Assembly: GCA_944390515.1 (NCBI GenBank)
Contig: CALXQG010000003.1
Coordinates: 1-39,745, forward strand
Length of the DNA: 39,745 nucleotides
Source: an uncultured Clostridia bacterium
GTDB lineage: Bacteria > Bacillota > Clostridia > TANB77 > CAG-508
Direction: 5' to 3'
This document shows, piece after piece, positions 19,001 through 26,795 of the stretch. Under the pieces are notes generated by a model that saw nothing but the letters and a program-made list of their open reading frames with translations, did not search any database and was not told where the DNA came from. The position numbers were made by a program, and so were the translations under genes. The stretch's first letter is position 1. Each line of letters begins with the position of its first letter.

Positions 19001-19339
19001 TATCTCTGTAGTCATTGTCTCTAATTTGACTACAACTTGCTCGTCTCCAATATTTACAATGGCATCTGATTGATATGTACCTTCAGCTCCACTTATATTT
19101 TCAATATTTTTAATAGCTGTAATGTCATTTTCAGTTAATCCCATTGTTGAAATAACTTGAATATCCATAACATTTAAGTCGTCAAAATATGTATCTAACG
19201 TCTTTTTCATATCTGGGCTAGCTGTTTTTATTCCAGCAAAAAAACCAACACCTAATAACACAATAAGGAGTAATGATAAAAATCTTTTATATGAATTTTT
19301 TACTTCTTTTATTCCATCTTTTATAAGGGATATTTTCAT
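16058..19339 (-). CDS. FtsX-type ABC transporter permease with a large coiled-coil insert
   Basis: A 1093-residue permease of the FtsX/MacB superfamily. The first membrane helix (about 20-40) is followed by an extracytoplasmic domain and then a very long Glu/Lys-rich coiled coil (about 245-545). Next come an FtsX block of three helices (about 560-690, with MVEEERVQIGTLKALGY), a fourth helix near RNLFRYKKRFLMTIIG, a second external domain, and a final FtsX block (about 960-1085, with RIRELATIKVLGFYDKEV). It pairs with the ATPase gene 54 bases upstream. Such pairs export or sense cell-envelope compounds, or gate cell-wall enzymes; the substrate is unknown. Confidence 0.92.
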   Translation of the reverse strand: MKISLIKDGIKEVKNSYKRFLSLLLIVLLGVGFFAGIKTASPDMKKTLDTYFDDLNVMDIQVISTMGLTENDITAIKNIENISGAEGTYQSDAIVNIGDEQVVVKLETMTTEINSLKLIEGKLPENANECVVEKRFLSETEHKIGDNVKVDIEDITNEEGEKQKVLKNDELTIVGVVESPMYISTDRGNTKLGSGMIDFYMYISKDNINVDMYTNIYVTVAGAKELDTTSDKYTETVDSVIDSLEKIADERQEARYNEFYNAANFKIEDAQKKLNEEKNKAEKELADAEKELKDAQAEIDSGEKELETNRANANKQFADAEEELEKGKEELIQKEKEFEESKKKANSQISEYEEQLETLENTEKQLDTANSSLEQLNESIETVENELEQVTTEAEKQVLQAKLEELNTQKKTLEEAITTIQAELKKQGITDISTTITTIEKGIETAKNELSSGEQQIKEAKEKIEESEKTLKNTKSSTYAKLNQAESELKNAQKEVDDGKKKLEDSRKEFEDKIKEAEDELLDAKEELKKIERPEWYVLDREQNSGYVSYVQDTDRIAKIAEVFPVVFFLVAALMSLNSMSRMVEEERVQIGTLKALGYNKLQISMKYLLYAFFATVIGGQIGLLIGFNWLPKIIADMYAMVYDLPDVILEYNMQYATIGMVFAMLCTVGATIYTCIKELIHNPATLMRPKAPKPGKRVILEKIPFIWKHLNFTAKVTARNLFRYKKRFLMTIIGVCGCTSLIIAGFGIRDAISNMIPMQYGEIYKYNISISLKDEKDVEEIVTLENKILENEEITEVLGANIQSVKIIKDENNQNIQLIAPENVNKLENFISLRDRKNNEEKYVLDNSGVIITEKLAKILDLSVGDTINLENADGDRADVKVAHITENYLMHYIYITPELYNTIYDTKIESNVILAKTNNITKAQEDDLGKTLLQDKDNITGVEFTSATKNIFSTVMDNMNVVVWILIVSAGLLALVVLYNLLNANISERIRELATIKVLGFYDKEVYSYIGRETIILTILGILLGLVGGYFLTIFILKTCELDMLMFDPKIQILTYVLGVVITIFFATIVNIVTYFSLKKIDMIESLKSVE

Positions 19340-19393
19340 TTTTTCACCTCCAGTTATTAATTGTTGATTTATTCTCTTTCTAGATTTTATATT

Positions 19394-20095
19394 CTACCAT
19401 TCTATTTCTTCTATTGGTGTAGGATTTGCATTTACTTGAATATCAAATGCTGTACCATTTTTAAAATGTATAACTCTATCTGCCATTGGAGTTAATGCAC
19501 TATTATGAGTAATGATAATAACTGTCATTTTTTCTTTCCTACAAGTATCTTGTAACAACTTTAAAATCTGCTTTCCTGTTTTATAATCTAAGGCTCCTGT
19601 TGGCTCATCACATAATAGCAATTTTGGATTTTTAGCAATTGCTCTTGCAATTGCCACTCTTTGTTGCTCTCCTCCTGAAAGTTGAGAAGGGAAATTTTTA
19701 GTTCTGTTTTTTAATCCAACTTTTTCAAGTATTACCTTAGGATTTAATGGATGCCTACAAATCTGTGTTGCAAGTTCAACATTTTCAATAGCGGTTAAGT
19801 TTTGTACTAAGTTATAGAACTGAAAAACAAACCCTATATCTTCTCTTCTATATTTTATAAGTTCCTTTTTCTTAAACTTACTTATATCTTTACCATCAAT
19901 TATTACTTTTCCTGATGTTGCATTGTCCATTCCACCTAATATGTTAAGGGCTGTTGTTTTCCCTGCACCGCTAGGACCTACTATTACAACCAATTCTCCT
20001 TTTTCTATTTCAAAATTAGTTTTATCTAATGCTTTAATTAGGACTTCTCCCATTTTATATTCTTTTACTACATTTTTAAATTCAATATATGGCAT
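19394..20095 (-). CDS. ABC transporter ATP-binding protein (MacB/LolD type)
   Basis: A 233-residue nucleotide-binding subunit for the large permease downstream. Walker A is GPSGAGKTT (about 40-48), the Q loop lies in VFQFYNLV, the signature is [14 protein letters not shown], Walker B is [12 protein letters not shown], and the switch histidine is in IIITHN. AAGGAGG precedes the ATG. The two genes form an operon preceded by a palindrome that overlaps the likely -35 box. Confidence 0.96.
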   Translation of the reverse strand: MPYIEFKNVVKEYKMGEVLIKALDKTNFEIEKGELVVIVGPSGAGKTTALNILGGMDNATSGKVIIDGKDISKFKKKELIKYRREDIGFVFQFYNLVQNLTAIENVELATQICRHPLNPKVILEKVGLKNRTKNFPSQLSGGEQQRVAIARAIAKNPKLLLCDEPTGALDYKTGKQILKLLQDTCRKEKMTVIIITHNSALTPMADRVIHFKNGTAFDIQVNANPTPIEEIEW

Positions 20096-20179
20096 ATAAG
20101 TTCCTCCTTATATGAATTATCACAAAGGGAGAGTAATTAAATAGATATTTAATTATCTACAATTTTCTTTCCATATAAT

Positions 20180-20222
20180 ATTGTAGCATATATATTTGTT
20201 TTTGACTACATATTGTCAAAAA
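20180..20222 (-). promoter_or_regulatory. candidate promoter and operator palindrome of the ABC operon
   Basis: An inverted repeat TTTTTGAC / GTCAAAAA with an 8-base spacer occupies 20199-20222. On the minus strand a weak promoter (TAGTCA at 20203-20208, 17 bases, TACAAT at 20180-20185) places its -35 box inside the repeat. This fits control by a regulator encoded elsewhere. The repeat is clear, the promoter is tentative. Confidence 0.4.
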
Positions 20223-20331
20223 ATGATAAATTTCATAATAGTACAATCTTTTATCAATCTATTCAATACTTTATGTACAATTGCTTAAGTTCAGTATAGA
20301 ACATTTTCTCTCTAACTTATTAGAATAAAAA

Positions 20332-20367
20332 TCAAACAGTAGTATTGTACTTTATACTACTGTTTGA
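20332..20367 (-). terminator. terminator of the pilin-like gene
   Basis: A perfect 14-bp stem (TCAAACAGTAGTAT with its complement) and an 8-base loop, followed on the minus strand by ATTTTTATTCT. It is 15 bases downstream of the stop at 20382. The rest of the 20096-20381 gap holds only the ABC promoter region described separately. Confidence 0.75.
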
Positions 20368-20381
20368 AGTATAATTAGTTA

Positions 20382-22007
20382 TTATTTTATATACAATGTT
20401 ACTCTAAACGTTATATAATCTTGTCGTAAATCAGAATAAGTTGCACTTCTATCTCCTGGCATAGCTCTCTCTCCTTCAACTCCATATGATGCTCCCCTAA
20501 TTACTTTTGGATTTGTAATATTGGTTTCACTAGTTATTTCTTGAGCATTTCCTGCAATATCATATATATTAGAAGCAGAATAGGTTTGTCCAGTTAATAA
20601 CAATAAAGCTTCTTCACTTTTTTTAATTTTAGTATCCCCGCTCAAATCTTTATATTGTATTACTGATTTCAGATAATTGCCTAACATAGGATTATTTAAA
20701 TATCCTGCATTTCGAGCTTCAATAAAATTTAGTGTAGTATCCCATGCATAACTACTTATTAGTTTTGTGTATACACCTACATACTCATTTTCAGTTGCCA
20801 TACTTTCAGCAAGTATTATGGATTCATTTTTATTTATCCATGTATAAGGAACTTGATTTTTTCTTATTACCATTGTATTATTTACGTTACTTCCATTCTC
20901 TCTCATTGTTTTATTATTAGTAGCCTCAATATCACCTGCCTCATATCTACTTATATAGAACCCTCCATAACTATTTACACTTTTGTCATCTTCTGCTATT
21001 CTATTTTCACGAAAATATGAGTAATCAAAGTTTCCAGATTCAAAATTTGTTCTTTGGTATTTTATTGTTACTGTTTTCTCTTCTCCAATATTAATTTCTT
21101 TACCATCTACTGTTGCAGGTACCCATACAAATTCATTTCCTATGCTTTCATTATTTTCATTTATATTATCTGTTATAACTAAACCTGTACTTATTTTATT
21201 TATTCCTTCTGATATTCCTACTGCAAATCCTTGTGGTATCCTTGCAGTATTTCCTTCACTATCAGTATAATAAGCCGCCTCTATATATTTATCTGAAAAT
21301 ATCTCTTTATTTGTTTTTATATTCTTACTTATTTCTGTTACTTCATTTGATTTATATGTTACTTTAACCTTTATTTTATATTCTGTATTGGCACTTAAAC
21401 CTTTAAATTCGTATTGAGTATCTACAAGATTTTTTCCTGTATAATAAACATTTCCATCAAATTCACTATATTCAATTTTTTCAATTTCATTTTCAGTATC
21501 TGGTAATTGTACTTTGATCTTTATTGAATTTGTTTTAATTTCGGATGTTAATATTCTACCATTTGTGCTAACATCTTCTGTTTTTTCTATATATTTTCCT
21601 AATTGTGGAACACTTCTATCCAATTCAAACTTGAATCCATTTAAACTTATTATTTCTCCATCAACTACTGCTTTTGGTTCCTTTGAATATATATATTCAT
21701 CTAAATGTTGATTTAAAAATTCTTCTTCACTATATTCTGTATTTGTCTTTTTTTCTGCATAGGCACTTTGTAAAACTATTTCTAATCTTTCTTGTGCACT
21801 TGCTTTTTCTGTTTCAAACTTTGCCTTATCTGCATATTTTACTAATCCATTATCTCCAAATGCCATATTTATAGTTACTACCGATAAGATTATTAAGATT
21901 ACTATCGTTATTACTAAAGCTATTAATGTTATTCCTTTTGCTTCTTTTATCTTTTTTATTCTTTTATAGCTATTTTCTCTTCTTTTGGTTTTCTCATATT
22001 TATTCAT
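20382..22007 (-). CDS. pilin-like surface protein with fibronectin-like and FGE/C-type-lectin-like domains
   Basis: A 541-residue protein. A basic leader ends in KEAKG and is followed by ITLIALVITIVILIILSVV (about 26-45), a type IV prepilin-like N-terminus; the usual Glu at position 5 is Ala. After it comes a helix of the pilin-spine type, a region near 140-230 with fibronectin III character (SANTEYKIKVKVTY), and a C-terminal domain (about 245-541). That domain has features of the formylglycine-generating-enzyme/C-type-lectin fold: GNEFVWVPA, GGFYISRYEAG, NIYDIAGNAQEIT, VIRGASY and a final FRVTLYIK. Similar proteins are frequent in gut Clostridia and are thought to be displayed on the surface. 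The catalytic cysteines of true FGE are not seen, so a binding role is more likely than an enzyme. Confidence 0.85.
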   Translation of the reverse strand: MNKYEKTKRRENSYKRIKKIKEAKGITLIALVITIVILIILSVVTINMAFGDNGLVKYADKAKFETEKASAQERLEIVLQSAYAEKKTNTEYSEEEFLNQHLDEYIYSKEPKAVVDGEIISLNGFKFELDRSVPQLGKYIEKTEDVSTNGRILTSEIKTNSIKIKVQLPDTENEIEKIEYSEFDGNVYYTGKNLVDTQYEFKGLSANTEYKIKVKVTYKSNEVTEISKNIKTNKEIFSDKYIEAAYYTDSEGNTARIPQGFAVGISEGINKISTGLVITDNINENNESIGNEFVWVPATVDGKEINIGEEKTVTIKYQRTNFESGNFDYSYFRENRIAEDDKSVNSYGGFYISRYEAGDIEATNNKTMRENGSNVNNTMVIRKNQVPYTWINKNESIILAESMATENEYVGVYTKLISSYAWDTTLNFIEARNAGYLNNPMLGNYLKSVIQYKDLSGDTKIKKSEEALLLLTGQTYSASNIYDIAGNAQEITSETNITNPKVIRGASYGVEGERAMPGDRSATYSDLRQDYITFRVTLYIK

Positions 22008-22168
22008 GATTTAAATTTTCTCCTTTTGGTTTATTTTTATTGTATCATAAAAGACACACTATCTATGTATTTTTATTTTACACTACCAGTGTGCCATTTT
22101 CAATAACTTTTATTATTTGTAATCAAAATGTAATATTTCTGTAACATTCTTGTAATATTTTCTACTTG

Positions 22169-22882
22169 TTATTCCTTGAATTCATTTGCTAGTTTGCCAA
22201 TAGCTTTTGTCTCTATTCTTGAAACATATGAACGTGATATTCCCATCATCTCTGCTATTTCATGCTGTGTTTTTGGTTTGTTCCCATTTAACCCAAATCT
22301 AAGCTCTATTATAAACTTTTCTCTGTCTTTCAATACTTCTTTCATTTTTCTATAAAGCTTTTTTATTTTAAATTTCAAATCCACCTCTTCTTCTATACTT
22401 TTTTCTTCATTTTCTAGAACTTCTTGTAAAGTTACTACATTATCATCTTTATCTTTACCTATTGGCTCTTCTAAATATACTTCTGCATTCAACTTTTTTG
22501 TACTCCTCAAATACATTAAAATCTCATTATCAATGCATCTAGCTACATATGTGGCTAATCGTACTCCTTTTGAAGCCTCAAAGCTGTTAATTCCCTTAAT
22601 TAATCCAATTGTACCTATTGAAATCAAATCATCCTGTTCAGCTTTTGCAGTAGTATATTTTTTACAAATGTGTGCAACTAATCTTAGGTTTCTTTCTATT
22701 AAAATATTTCTAGCTTCTTCATCTCCCTGTTTCATAAGCTCTAAATAATTTCTTTCTTCTTCTGCTGATAATGGTTCAGGAAAAAGATTATTATTTGATA
22801 TATAACCTAACAAAAAAACTGCTGATTTTAAAAATTCAAAAAAAGTTATAGCTCCTAAACTTCCACAAAGAGTAGCAAACAT
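22169..22882 (-). CDS. sigK: RNA polymerase sporulation sigma factor SigK
   Basis: Late mother-cell sigma factor, 237 residues. It carries the SigK-specific N-terminal hydrophobic pro-segment, then PEPLSAEEERNYLELMKQGD, RNLRLVAHICKKY, DDLISIGTIGLIKGI, GVRLATYVARCIDNEIL and the C-terminal QHEIAEMMGISRSYVSRIE. The start at 22882 is chosen because GGAGG lies 7 bases upstream; an upstream ATG at 22909 lacks this. The gene is uninterrupted, with no skin-type element. Confidence 0.93.
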   Translation of the reverse strand: MFATLCGSLGAITFFEFLKSAVFLLGYISNNNLFPEPLSAEEERNYLELMKQGDEEARNILIERNLRLVAHICKKYTTAKAEQDDLISIGTIGLIKGINSFEASKGVRLATYVARCIDNEILMYLRSTKKLNAEVYLEEPIGKDKDDNVVTLQEVLENEEKSIEEEVDLKFKIKKLYRKMKEVLKDREKFIIELRFGLNGNKPKTQHEIAEMMGISRSYVSRIETKAIGKLANEFKE

Positions 22883-23003
22883 AATCGCACCTCCACTTTC
22901 CTTATACATAGATTATATGTATAAGAAATTTAAAAGTGCCTGACCTTAGAAAAATAATAGTTTAAAGGATTGTATTATTTTTTCTTTTTGCACATATAAT
23001 TAA

Positions 23004-23814
23004 ATGGTGGTTATTTTGAATAAACTTAAAGATTTTTTTATTGGAATTTTACTTGGTGCAGGTGCAATTCTTCCTGGAATAAGTAGTGGCGTCCTTTGTG
23101 TTATTTTTGGAATATATGATAAACTTGTAGATTGTATCTTTAATTTATTTAGAGATTTTAAAAAGAATTTTTTATATTTACTTCCTATATTTTTAGGAGG
23201 TATAATTGGAATATTTATATTTGGAAATATTTTAAAAACTCTATTTAACAAATTTCCAACCCCAACTAGTTTCTGTTTTATTGGGCTTATATTAGGTAGT
23301 GTCCCTATTTTAATAAAGAAAATAAATTCAGAATATCATTTTAAACCTAGATATCTCATTTTTACTTTACTAACTTTTATTTTAGGTTGTTTTCTTGTGT
23401 TTTTGGAAGGAAATATTAACTTTTCAAGTAATGTATATGACTATTCTATTTCTTTTCTTATTTTATGTGGTTTTTTAATGTCAATTGGAATTGTTTTTCC
23501 TGGAGTTAGTAACACACTTATTTTAATGTGTATACGGTGTTTATCAAACATACTTAAATAGCATTGCTAGTATGAATTTTAATATATTAATTCCTATGGG
23601 GATTGGATTAATTTTAGGTTGCATCATTTTTTTAGGTATTATAAAACTTTTATTGAAATATTTTTATATGGAAACATATTATTCTATAATAGGTTTTACT
23701 TTAGGAAGTGTGCTTGTTTTATACAGTCCTATCAGTTTTGATTTTGATGGTCTTGTTTCAATACTACTTTTAATTTTTGGTTTTATATTTGCAAAAAGGT
23801 TTGAAAAAAATTAA
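23004..23814 (+). pseudogene. DUF368 family membrane protein, broken by a one-base insertion
   Basis: A multi-pass membrane protein of the DUF368 family, which has been linked to undecaprenyl-phosphate translocation (PopT-type). The duplicated family motifs PGISSGVLCVIFGIYDK and PGVSNTLILM are present, but after ILMC the frame is lost and stops. Removing the C at 23535 gives IGVYQTYLNSIASM, joining onto the second part for about 269 residues. The start is uncertain: an ATG at 23004 lacks a ribosome site, while a TTG at 23016 has GGTGG five bases upstream. Like dapL, the halves are otherwise intact, so an assembly error is plausible. Confidence 0.85.
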
Positions 23815-23834
23815 CTTGTTCTTGTATACATAAA

Positions 23835-23888
23835 TACTGCAGAGAACATGTTAAAATTAATTATTAATAAAATTTATTCTCTGCAGTA
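23835..23888. terminator. inverted repeat between convergent genes, possible terminator
   Basis: A perfect 12-bp stem TACTGCAGAGAA / TTCTCTGCAGTA with a long AT-rich 30-base loop, between the convergent DUF368 and U32 genes. No clear T-run follows on either strand, so the terminator role is tentative. Confidence 0.45.
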
Positions 23889-23935
23889 CCCAGAATATTT
23901 TTCACTGTTCACAAGATTATTTTTACAAGATTTAA

Positions 23936-25165
23936 TTATTTTTTTCTTCTTAAAATCCAACCATTTTCACATTTAATTGGCAATTTCATTTTTATGCTTT
24001 GTCCAGCTTTTCCTGGATTAACAAATTGCACTTCTTCATCTGTATCAGTATCCCAAAGTTTATCTATTACAAATTCATATGGTTTTATTTCATTTGGTAT
24101 TAAAATTTCCATCGTATCTCCTACCATAAGTTTGTTTCTAATTTCTATTATTGATTTTTCTTCGCTATAATTTAAAATTTTTCCACCAAATTCATAATTG
24201 GGATTATACTGCTTTCCATCATATTCTTGAAAATCCTTGTTATTTCTATCTTCAAAGTAAAATGTAGTTAATCCTCTTGTTTTAGTTTTTTCTAATTCTT
24301 TTAAATATTTTGTATAATCATATTCATTTGGATTATTCAAATAATCATCTATAGCATTTCTATAACAATTTACAACAGATGCTAGATAATACTCTGTTTT
24401 TAAACGACCTTCTATTTTTAAACTATCTATTCCCATTTCTATTATTTCTGGTATTTGCTTTACTAAGCATAAATCTTTAGAAGAAAATATATATGTTCCT
24501 TTTTCGTCATGTTCTACTGGCATTAAATTCCCTGGTTTATTATGTTCTTCTACATAAACATTATACGCCCATCTGCAACTTTGTGCACAATCTCCTAAAT
24601 TTGCACTCCTTGAAGCTAAGAAATCACTTAAGAAACATCTTCCTGAATATCCAAAACATATTGCTCCATGGATAAATATTTCTACCTCTAAATCTTCTGG
24701 TTTATTTTGCATTATTTCTTTTATTTGTTCTTTGTTCATTTCTCTTCCAAGAATAACTCTTTTTGCTCCATTCTTATACCAGAAGTTTGCAGAATGGTAA
24801 CTTACTGTATTAGCTTGGGTGCTAATATGTATATCAACATCTGGAGCATATTCCTTTAATATTTCAATTACTCCTCCATCAGATGCAATTATTCCATCTA
24901 CTTTCATTTCATTTAACATTTTTGCTTGCTTTTTTATTTCTTCATAATATTCGTCCCATGCATAAATATTTATTGCTGCATAAACTTTTTTTCCTATACT
25001 ATGAGCATATTCTATTGTTTTAGCTAGTTCATTATCATCAACTTCTGCTCTACTTCTTAATGATAATGAACCTGTTCCACAATATACAGCATCTGCTCCA
25101 TATAAAAATGCTGTTTTTGCTTTTTCAAAAGAACCTGCTGGTGCTAATAATTCTGGTTTTTTCAT
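23936..25165 (-). CDS. trhP: U32 peptidase family protein, probable tRNA hydroxylation protein TrhP
   Basis: A 409-residue U32 family protein. Members related to TrhP (YrrN/YrrO in Bacillus, YegQ in E. coli) take part in prephenate-dependent 5-hydroxyuridine formation at tRNA position 34. It begins MKKPELLAPAGSFEKAKTAF. The conserved cysteines of the iron-sulfur type are visible in CFGYSGRCFLSDF and LGDCAQSCRW; SLKIEGRLKTEYY is the family signature. The start at 25165 is preferred over a GTG at 25174, because AGGAAAG is correctly spaced only for it. It follows trmL by 28 bases. A collagenase-like protease role, as annotated historically, is less likely. Confidence 0.85.
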   Translation of the reverse strand: MKKPELLAPAGSFEKAKTAFLYGADAVYCGTGSLSLRSRAEVDDNELAKTIEYAHSIGKKVYAAINIYAWDEYYEEIKKQAKMLNEMKVDGIIASDGGVIEILKEYAPDVDIHISTQANTVSYHSANFWYKNGAKRVILGREMNKEQIKEIMQNKPEDLEVEIFIHGAICFGYSGRCFLSDFLASRSANLGDCAQSCRWAYNVYVEEHNKPGNLMPVEHDEKGTYIFSSKDLCLVKQIPEIIEMGIDSLKIEGRLKTEYYLASVVNCYRNAIDDYLNNPNEYDYTKYLKELEKTKTRGLTTFYFEDRNNKDFQEYDGKQYNPNYEFGGKILNYSEEKSIIEIRNKLMVGDTMEILIPNEIKPYEFVIDKLWDTDTDEEVQFVNPGKAGQSIKMKLPIKCENGWILRRKK

Positions 25166-25193
25166 ATTTTCCACTTTCCTTTCAATTTATATT

Positions 25194-25715
25194 TTATTTT
25201 CTTACAGCGTTTAATCTTGTATCAAAATATCCACTTAATTCTTCTAATCCATCAAAATGTTGGTGCCTTACAATATCATATGCAACAATAGCAACTGAAT
25301 TAGCTAAATTTAACGAACGAAGTGTTGGTCTCATTGGTATTCTAATTGTTTTGTCAATATATTTTAATAAAATATCTTCTGGAAGTCCTTTTGTTTCTTT
25401 ACCAAATAAAGCAAATACTTCTTCCATTTCTTCATATTTAGGCTCAGAATATACATGTTTTCCTTTTGTTGTTACAAAAAACATATTATTCTCTTCTGGT
25501 TTGTACTTTTCTAAAAATTTTTCAAATGATAAATGCTCTTCTATCTCAAGTTTATCCCAATAATCAAGTCCTGCCCTTTTTACTGCTTTTTCAGAAATGC
25601 TAAATCCCAAAGGATATACTAAATGGAGTTTCGCTCCAATAGCTGCACATGTTCTTGCAATATTTCCTGTATTTTGTGGAATTTCTGGTTCTACCAATAC
25701 TATATTTAATTTCAT
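25194..25715 (-). CDS. trmL: tRNA (cytidine/uridine-34 2'-O)-methyltransferase TrmL
   Basis: A SPOUT methyltransferase of 173 residues that 2'-O-methylates the wobble base of leucine tRNAs. It has the N-terminal LVEPEIPQNTGNIARTCAA, then LFGKETKGLP and IRIPMRPTLRSLNLANSVA, which together form the SAM-binding knot. Length and motifs fit the family well. It lies 28 bases upstream of the trhP-like gene on the same strand. Confidence 0.94.
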   Translation of the reverse strand: MKLNIVLVEPEIPQNTGNIARTCAAIGAKLHLVYPLGFSISEKAVKRAGLDYWDKLEIEEHLSFEKFLEKYKPEENNMFFVTTKGKHVYSEPKYEEMEEVFALFGKETKGLPEDILLKYIDKTIRIPMRPTLRSLNLANSVAIVAYDIVRHQHFDGLEELSGYFDTRLNAVRK

Positions 25716-25770
25716 TTTTTCACTCCTTTGCCTAACTATTATACTACATTTTTACTTGTATTACAATCAC

Positions 25771-25799
25771 TTTACTTTTTACATTATATTTGATATTAT
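25771..25799 (+). promoter_or_regulatory. possible promoter of the CmpB-like gene
   Basis: TTTACT at 25771-25776, a 17-base spacer, and TATTAT at 25794-25799, about 30 bases before the ATG. The boxes are moderate matches only. Confidence 0.4.
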
Positions 25800-25829
25800 A
25801 TATGTGAAAATTTAAAAGGGAGTTATTTT

Positions 25830-26432
25830 ATGGAGAAAATAAAAGAAGAAAATAACACAAAAGATAGTAATATTAAGAAAATAATTAATTTAGATAATAC
25901 TACAAAAAAATTACCAAGAACTTATTTATATTTTCTATATTTTTTAATTTTTGCTGTTATAGGTTGGCTTTTGGAAACCGCATTTAGTTTTTATGCTCTA
26001 GGTCATTTTACTAAAAGAGGATTTCTCTTTGGTCCACTATGCCCTATATATGGTTGGGGTGCACTAATATTAATTATATTTTTTAGCACATACAAAAAAC
26101 ATAATATAAAACTATTTATTTATGCAGCTATAATATTTTCCGTTTTCGAGTATCTTGTAAGTTTTGGAATGGAGGCAATGTTTTCACTTAAATGGTGGAA
26201 TTATACAAATGAGTTCATGAACTTAAACGGAAGAATAAGTATATTTTATTCTTTTGCTTGGGGTATTATAGCAATACTTTTTATAAATTTAATTTATCCT
26301 TTTTTTAAAAAGAAATTAAATATTATTTTATCAAAAATACCATATAAAGTTCAAATAATTGGTGTTTATATATTATTTTTAACATTTTTGACAGATACTA
26401 TTTTATCTTCAGTGAAGTACTTGATTAACTAA
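25830..26432 (+). CDS. CmpB/DUF1113 family membrane protein (putative ABC transporter permease)
   Basis: A 200-residue integral membrane protein with about five or six helices after a 30-residue charged N-terminus. YFLIFAVIGWLLETAF, KRGFLFGPLCPIYGWGAL and the W/Y-rich LKWWNYTN are typical of the ABC_trans_CmpB family. The assignment as an ABC permease is historical and no ATPase lies beside it; the function is unknown. AAAGGGAG precedes the ATG. It is divergent from trmL. Confidence 0.85.
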   Translation: MEKIKEENNTKDSNIKKIINLDNTTKKLPRTYLYFLYFLIFAVIGWLLETAFSFYALGHFTKRGFLFGPLCPIYGWGALILIIFFSTYKKHNIKLFIYAAIIFSVFEYLVSFGMEAMFSLKWWNYTNEFMNLNGRISIFYSFAWGIIAILFINLIYPFFKKKLNIILSKIPYKVQIIGVYILFLTFLTDTILSSVKYLIN

Positions 26433-26435
26433 AAT

Positions 26436-26464
26436 TTGATATTTTATGTAAAATATAGTATAAT
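26436..26464 (+). promoter_or_regulatory. sigma-A-type promoter of the 79-aa gene
   Basis: TTGATA at 26436-26441, a 17-base spacer, and TATAAT at 26459-26464, a near-consensus promoter about 40 bases before the GTG start. Confidence 0.8.
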
Positions 26465-26507
26465 GTATGTGTAAGTTTTTCACTTATGTTGAACAGGAGG
26501 TTGTCTC

Positions 26508-26747
26508 GTGGCATTGAAACAAGCAGATTATGAAGCAAGACAGGAAGAAAGTAACTGGACAAGCAGATTTTATTCTACACTTCAGTTGTTACGTAGCACT
26601 GATAAGACTGTTGTAAAAAAAGCTATGGAACGGCTTGAAAAACTTTTTAAGGAGGCTCAAGGAAACCAATATCCTATTCCCAAAGTTTCTGACCCTAAGG
26701 TACTTGATCTTCTCGAAAAACTAGGATTCAAAAATTCTTCTTCCTAG
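26508..26747 (+). CDS. 79-aa hypothetical protein with its own promoter and terminator
   Basis: Not recognised. A soluble, charged, mostly helical protein (MALKQADYEARQEESNW, then VVKKAMERLEKLFKEAQ and KVLDLLEKLGF). The start is GTG at 26508 with a perfect AGGAGG seven bases upstream. It is monocistronic: a near-consensus promoter before it and two hairpins, one overlapping the stop, after it. Codon use differs from the neighbours (CGG, CGT, CTC and CCC appear) and the gene is less AT-rich, which suggests strong expression or transfer. Confidence 0.8.
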   Translation: MALKQADYEARQEESNWTSRFYSTLQLLRSTDKTVVKKAMERLEKLFKEAQGNQYPIPKVSDPKVLDLLEKLGFKNSSS

Positions 26748-26788
26748 ACCTTCTAGGAAACCCCAAAGCAATGTTTTGGGGTTTTTTC
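26743..26788 (+). terminator. double hairpin terminator of the 79-aa gene
   Basis: A small hairpin CCTAGA-cct-TCTAGG (26743-26757) overlaps the stop codon. Directly after it, AAACCCCAAA (26758-26767) pairs with TTTGGGGTTT (26775-26784) and runs into TTTTTT. This is the clearest intrinsic terminator in the window. Confidence 0.9.
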
Positions 26789-26795
26789 TTATATT

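Noticed and set aside
20382-22007. Diversity-generating retroelement target
   Set aside because: The C-terminal fold would suit, but no reverse transcriptase, template repeat or accessory gene is in the window, so it stays only a question in the findings.
22080-22092. ACACT-ACC-AGTGT inverted repeat upstream of the pilin-like gene
   Set aside because: Five-bp arms in AT-rich DNA with only a weak promoter nearby; it echoes the AGTGT half-site at dapF but is too short to claim.
22169-22882. Possible skin element or split sigK
   Set aside because: The sigK frame is continuous and full length with no recombinase nearby.
23000-23251. Minus-strand frame of 83 codons across the DUF368 start
   Set aside because: Lys/Pro/Ile-rich shadow of the membrane-protein gene, with no ribosome site.
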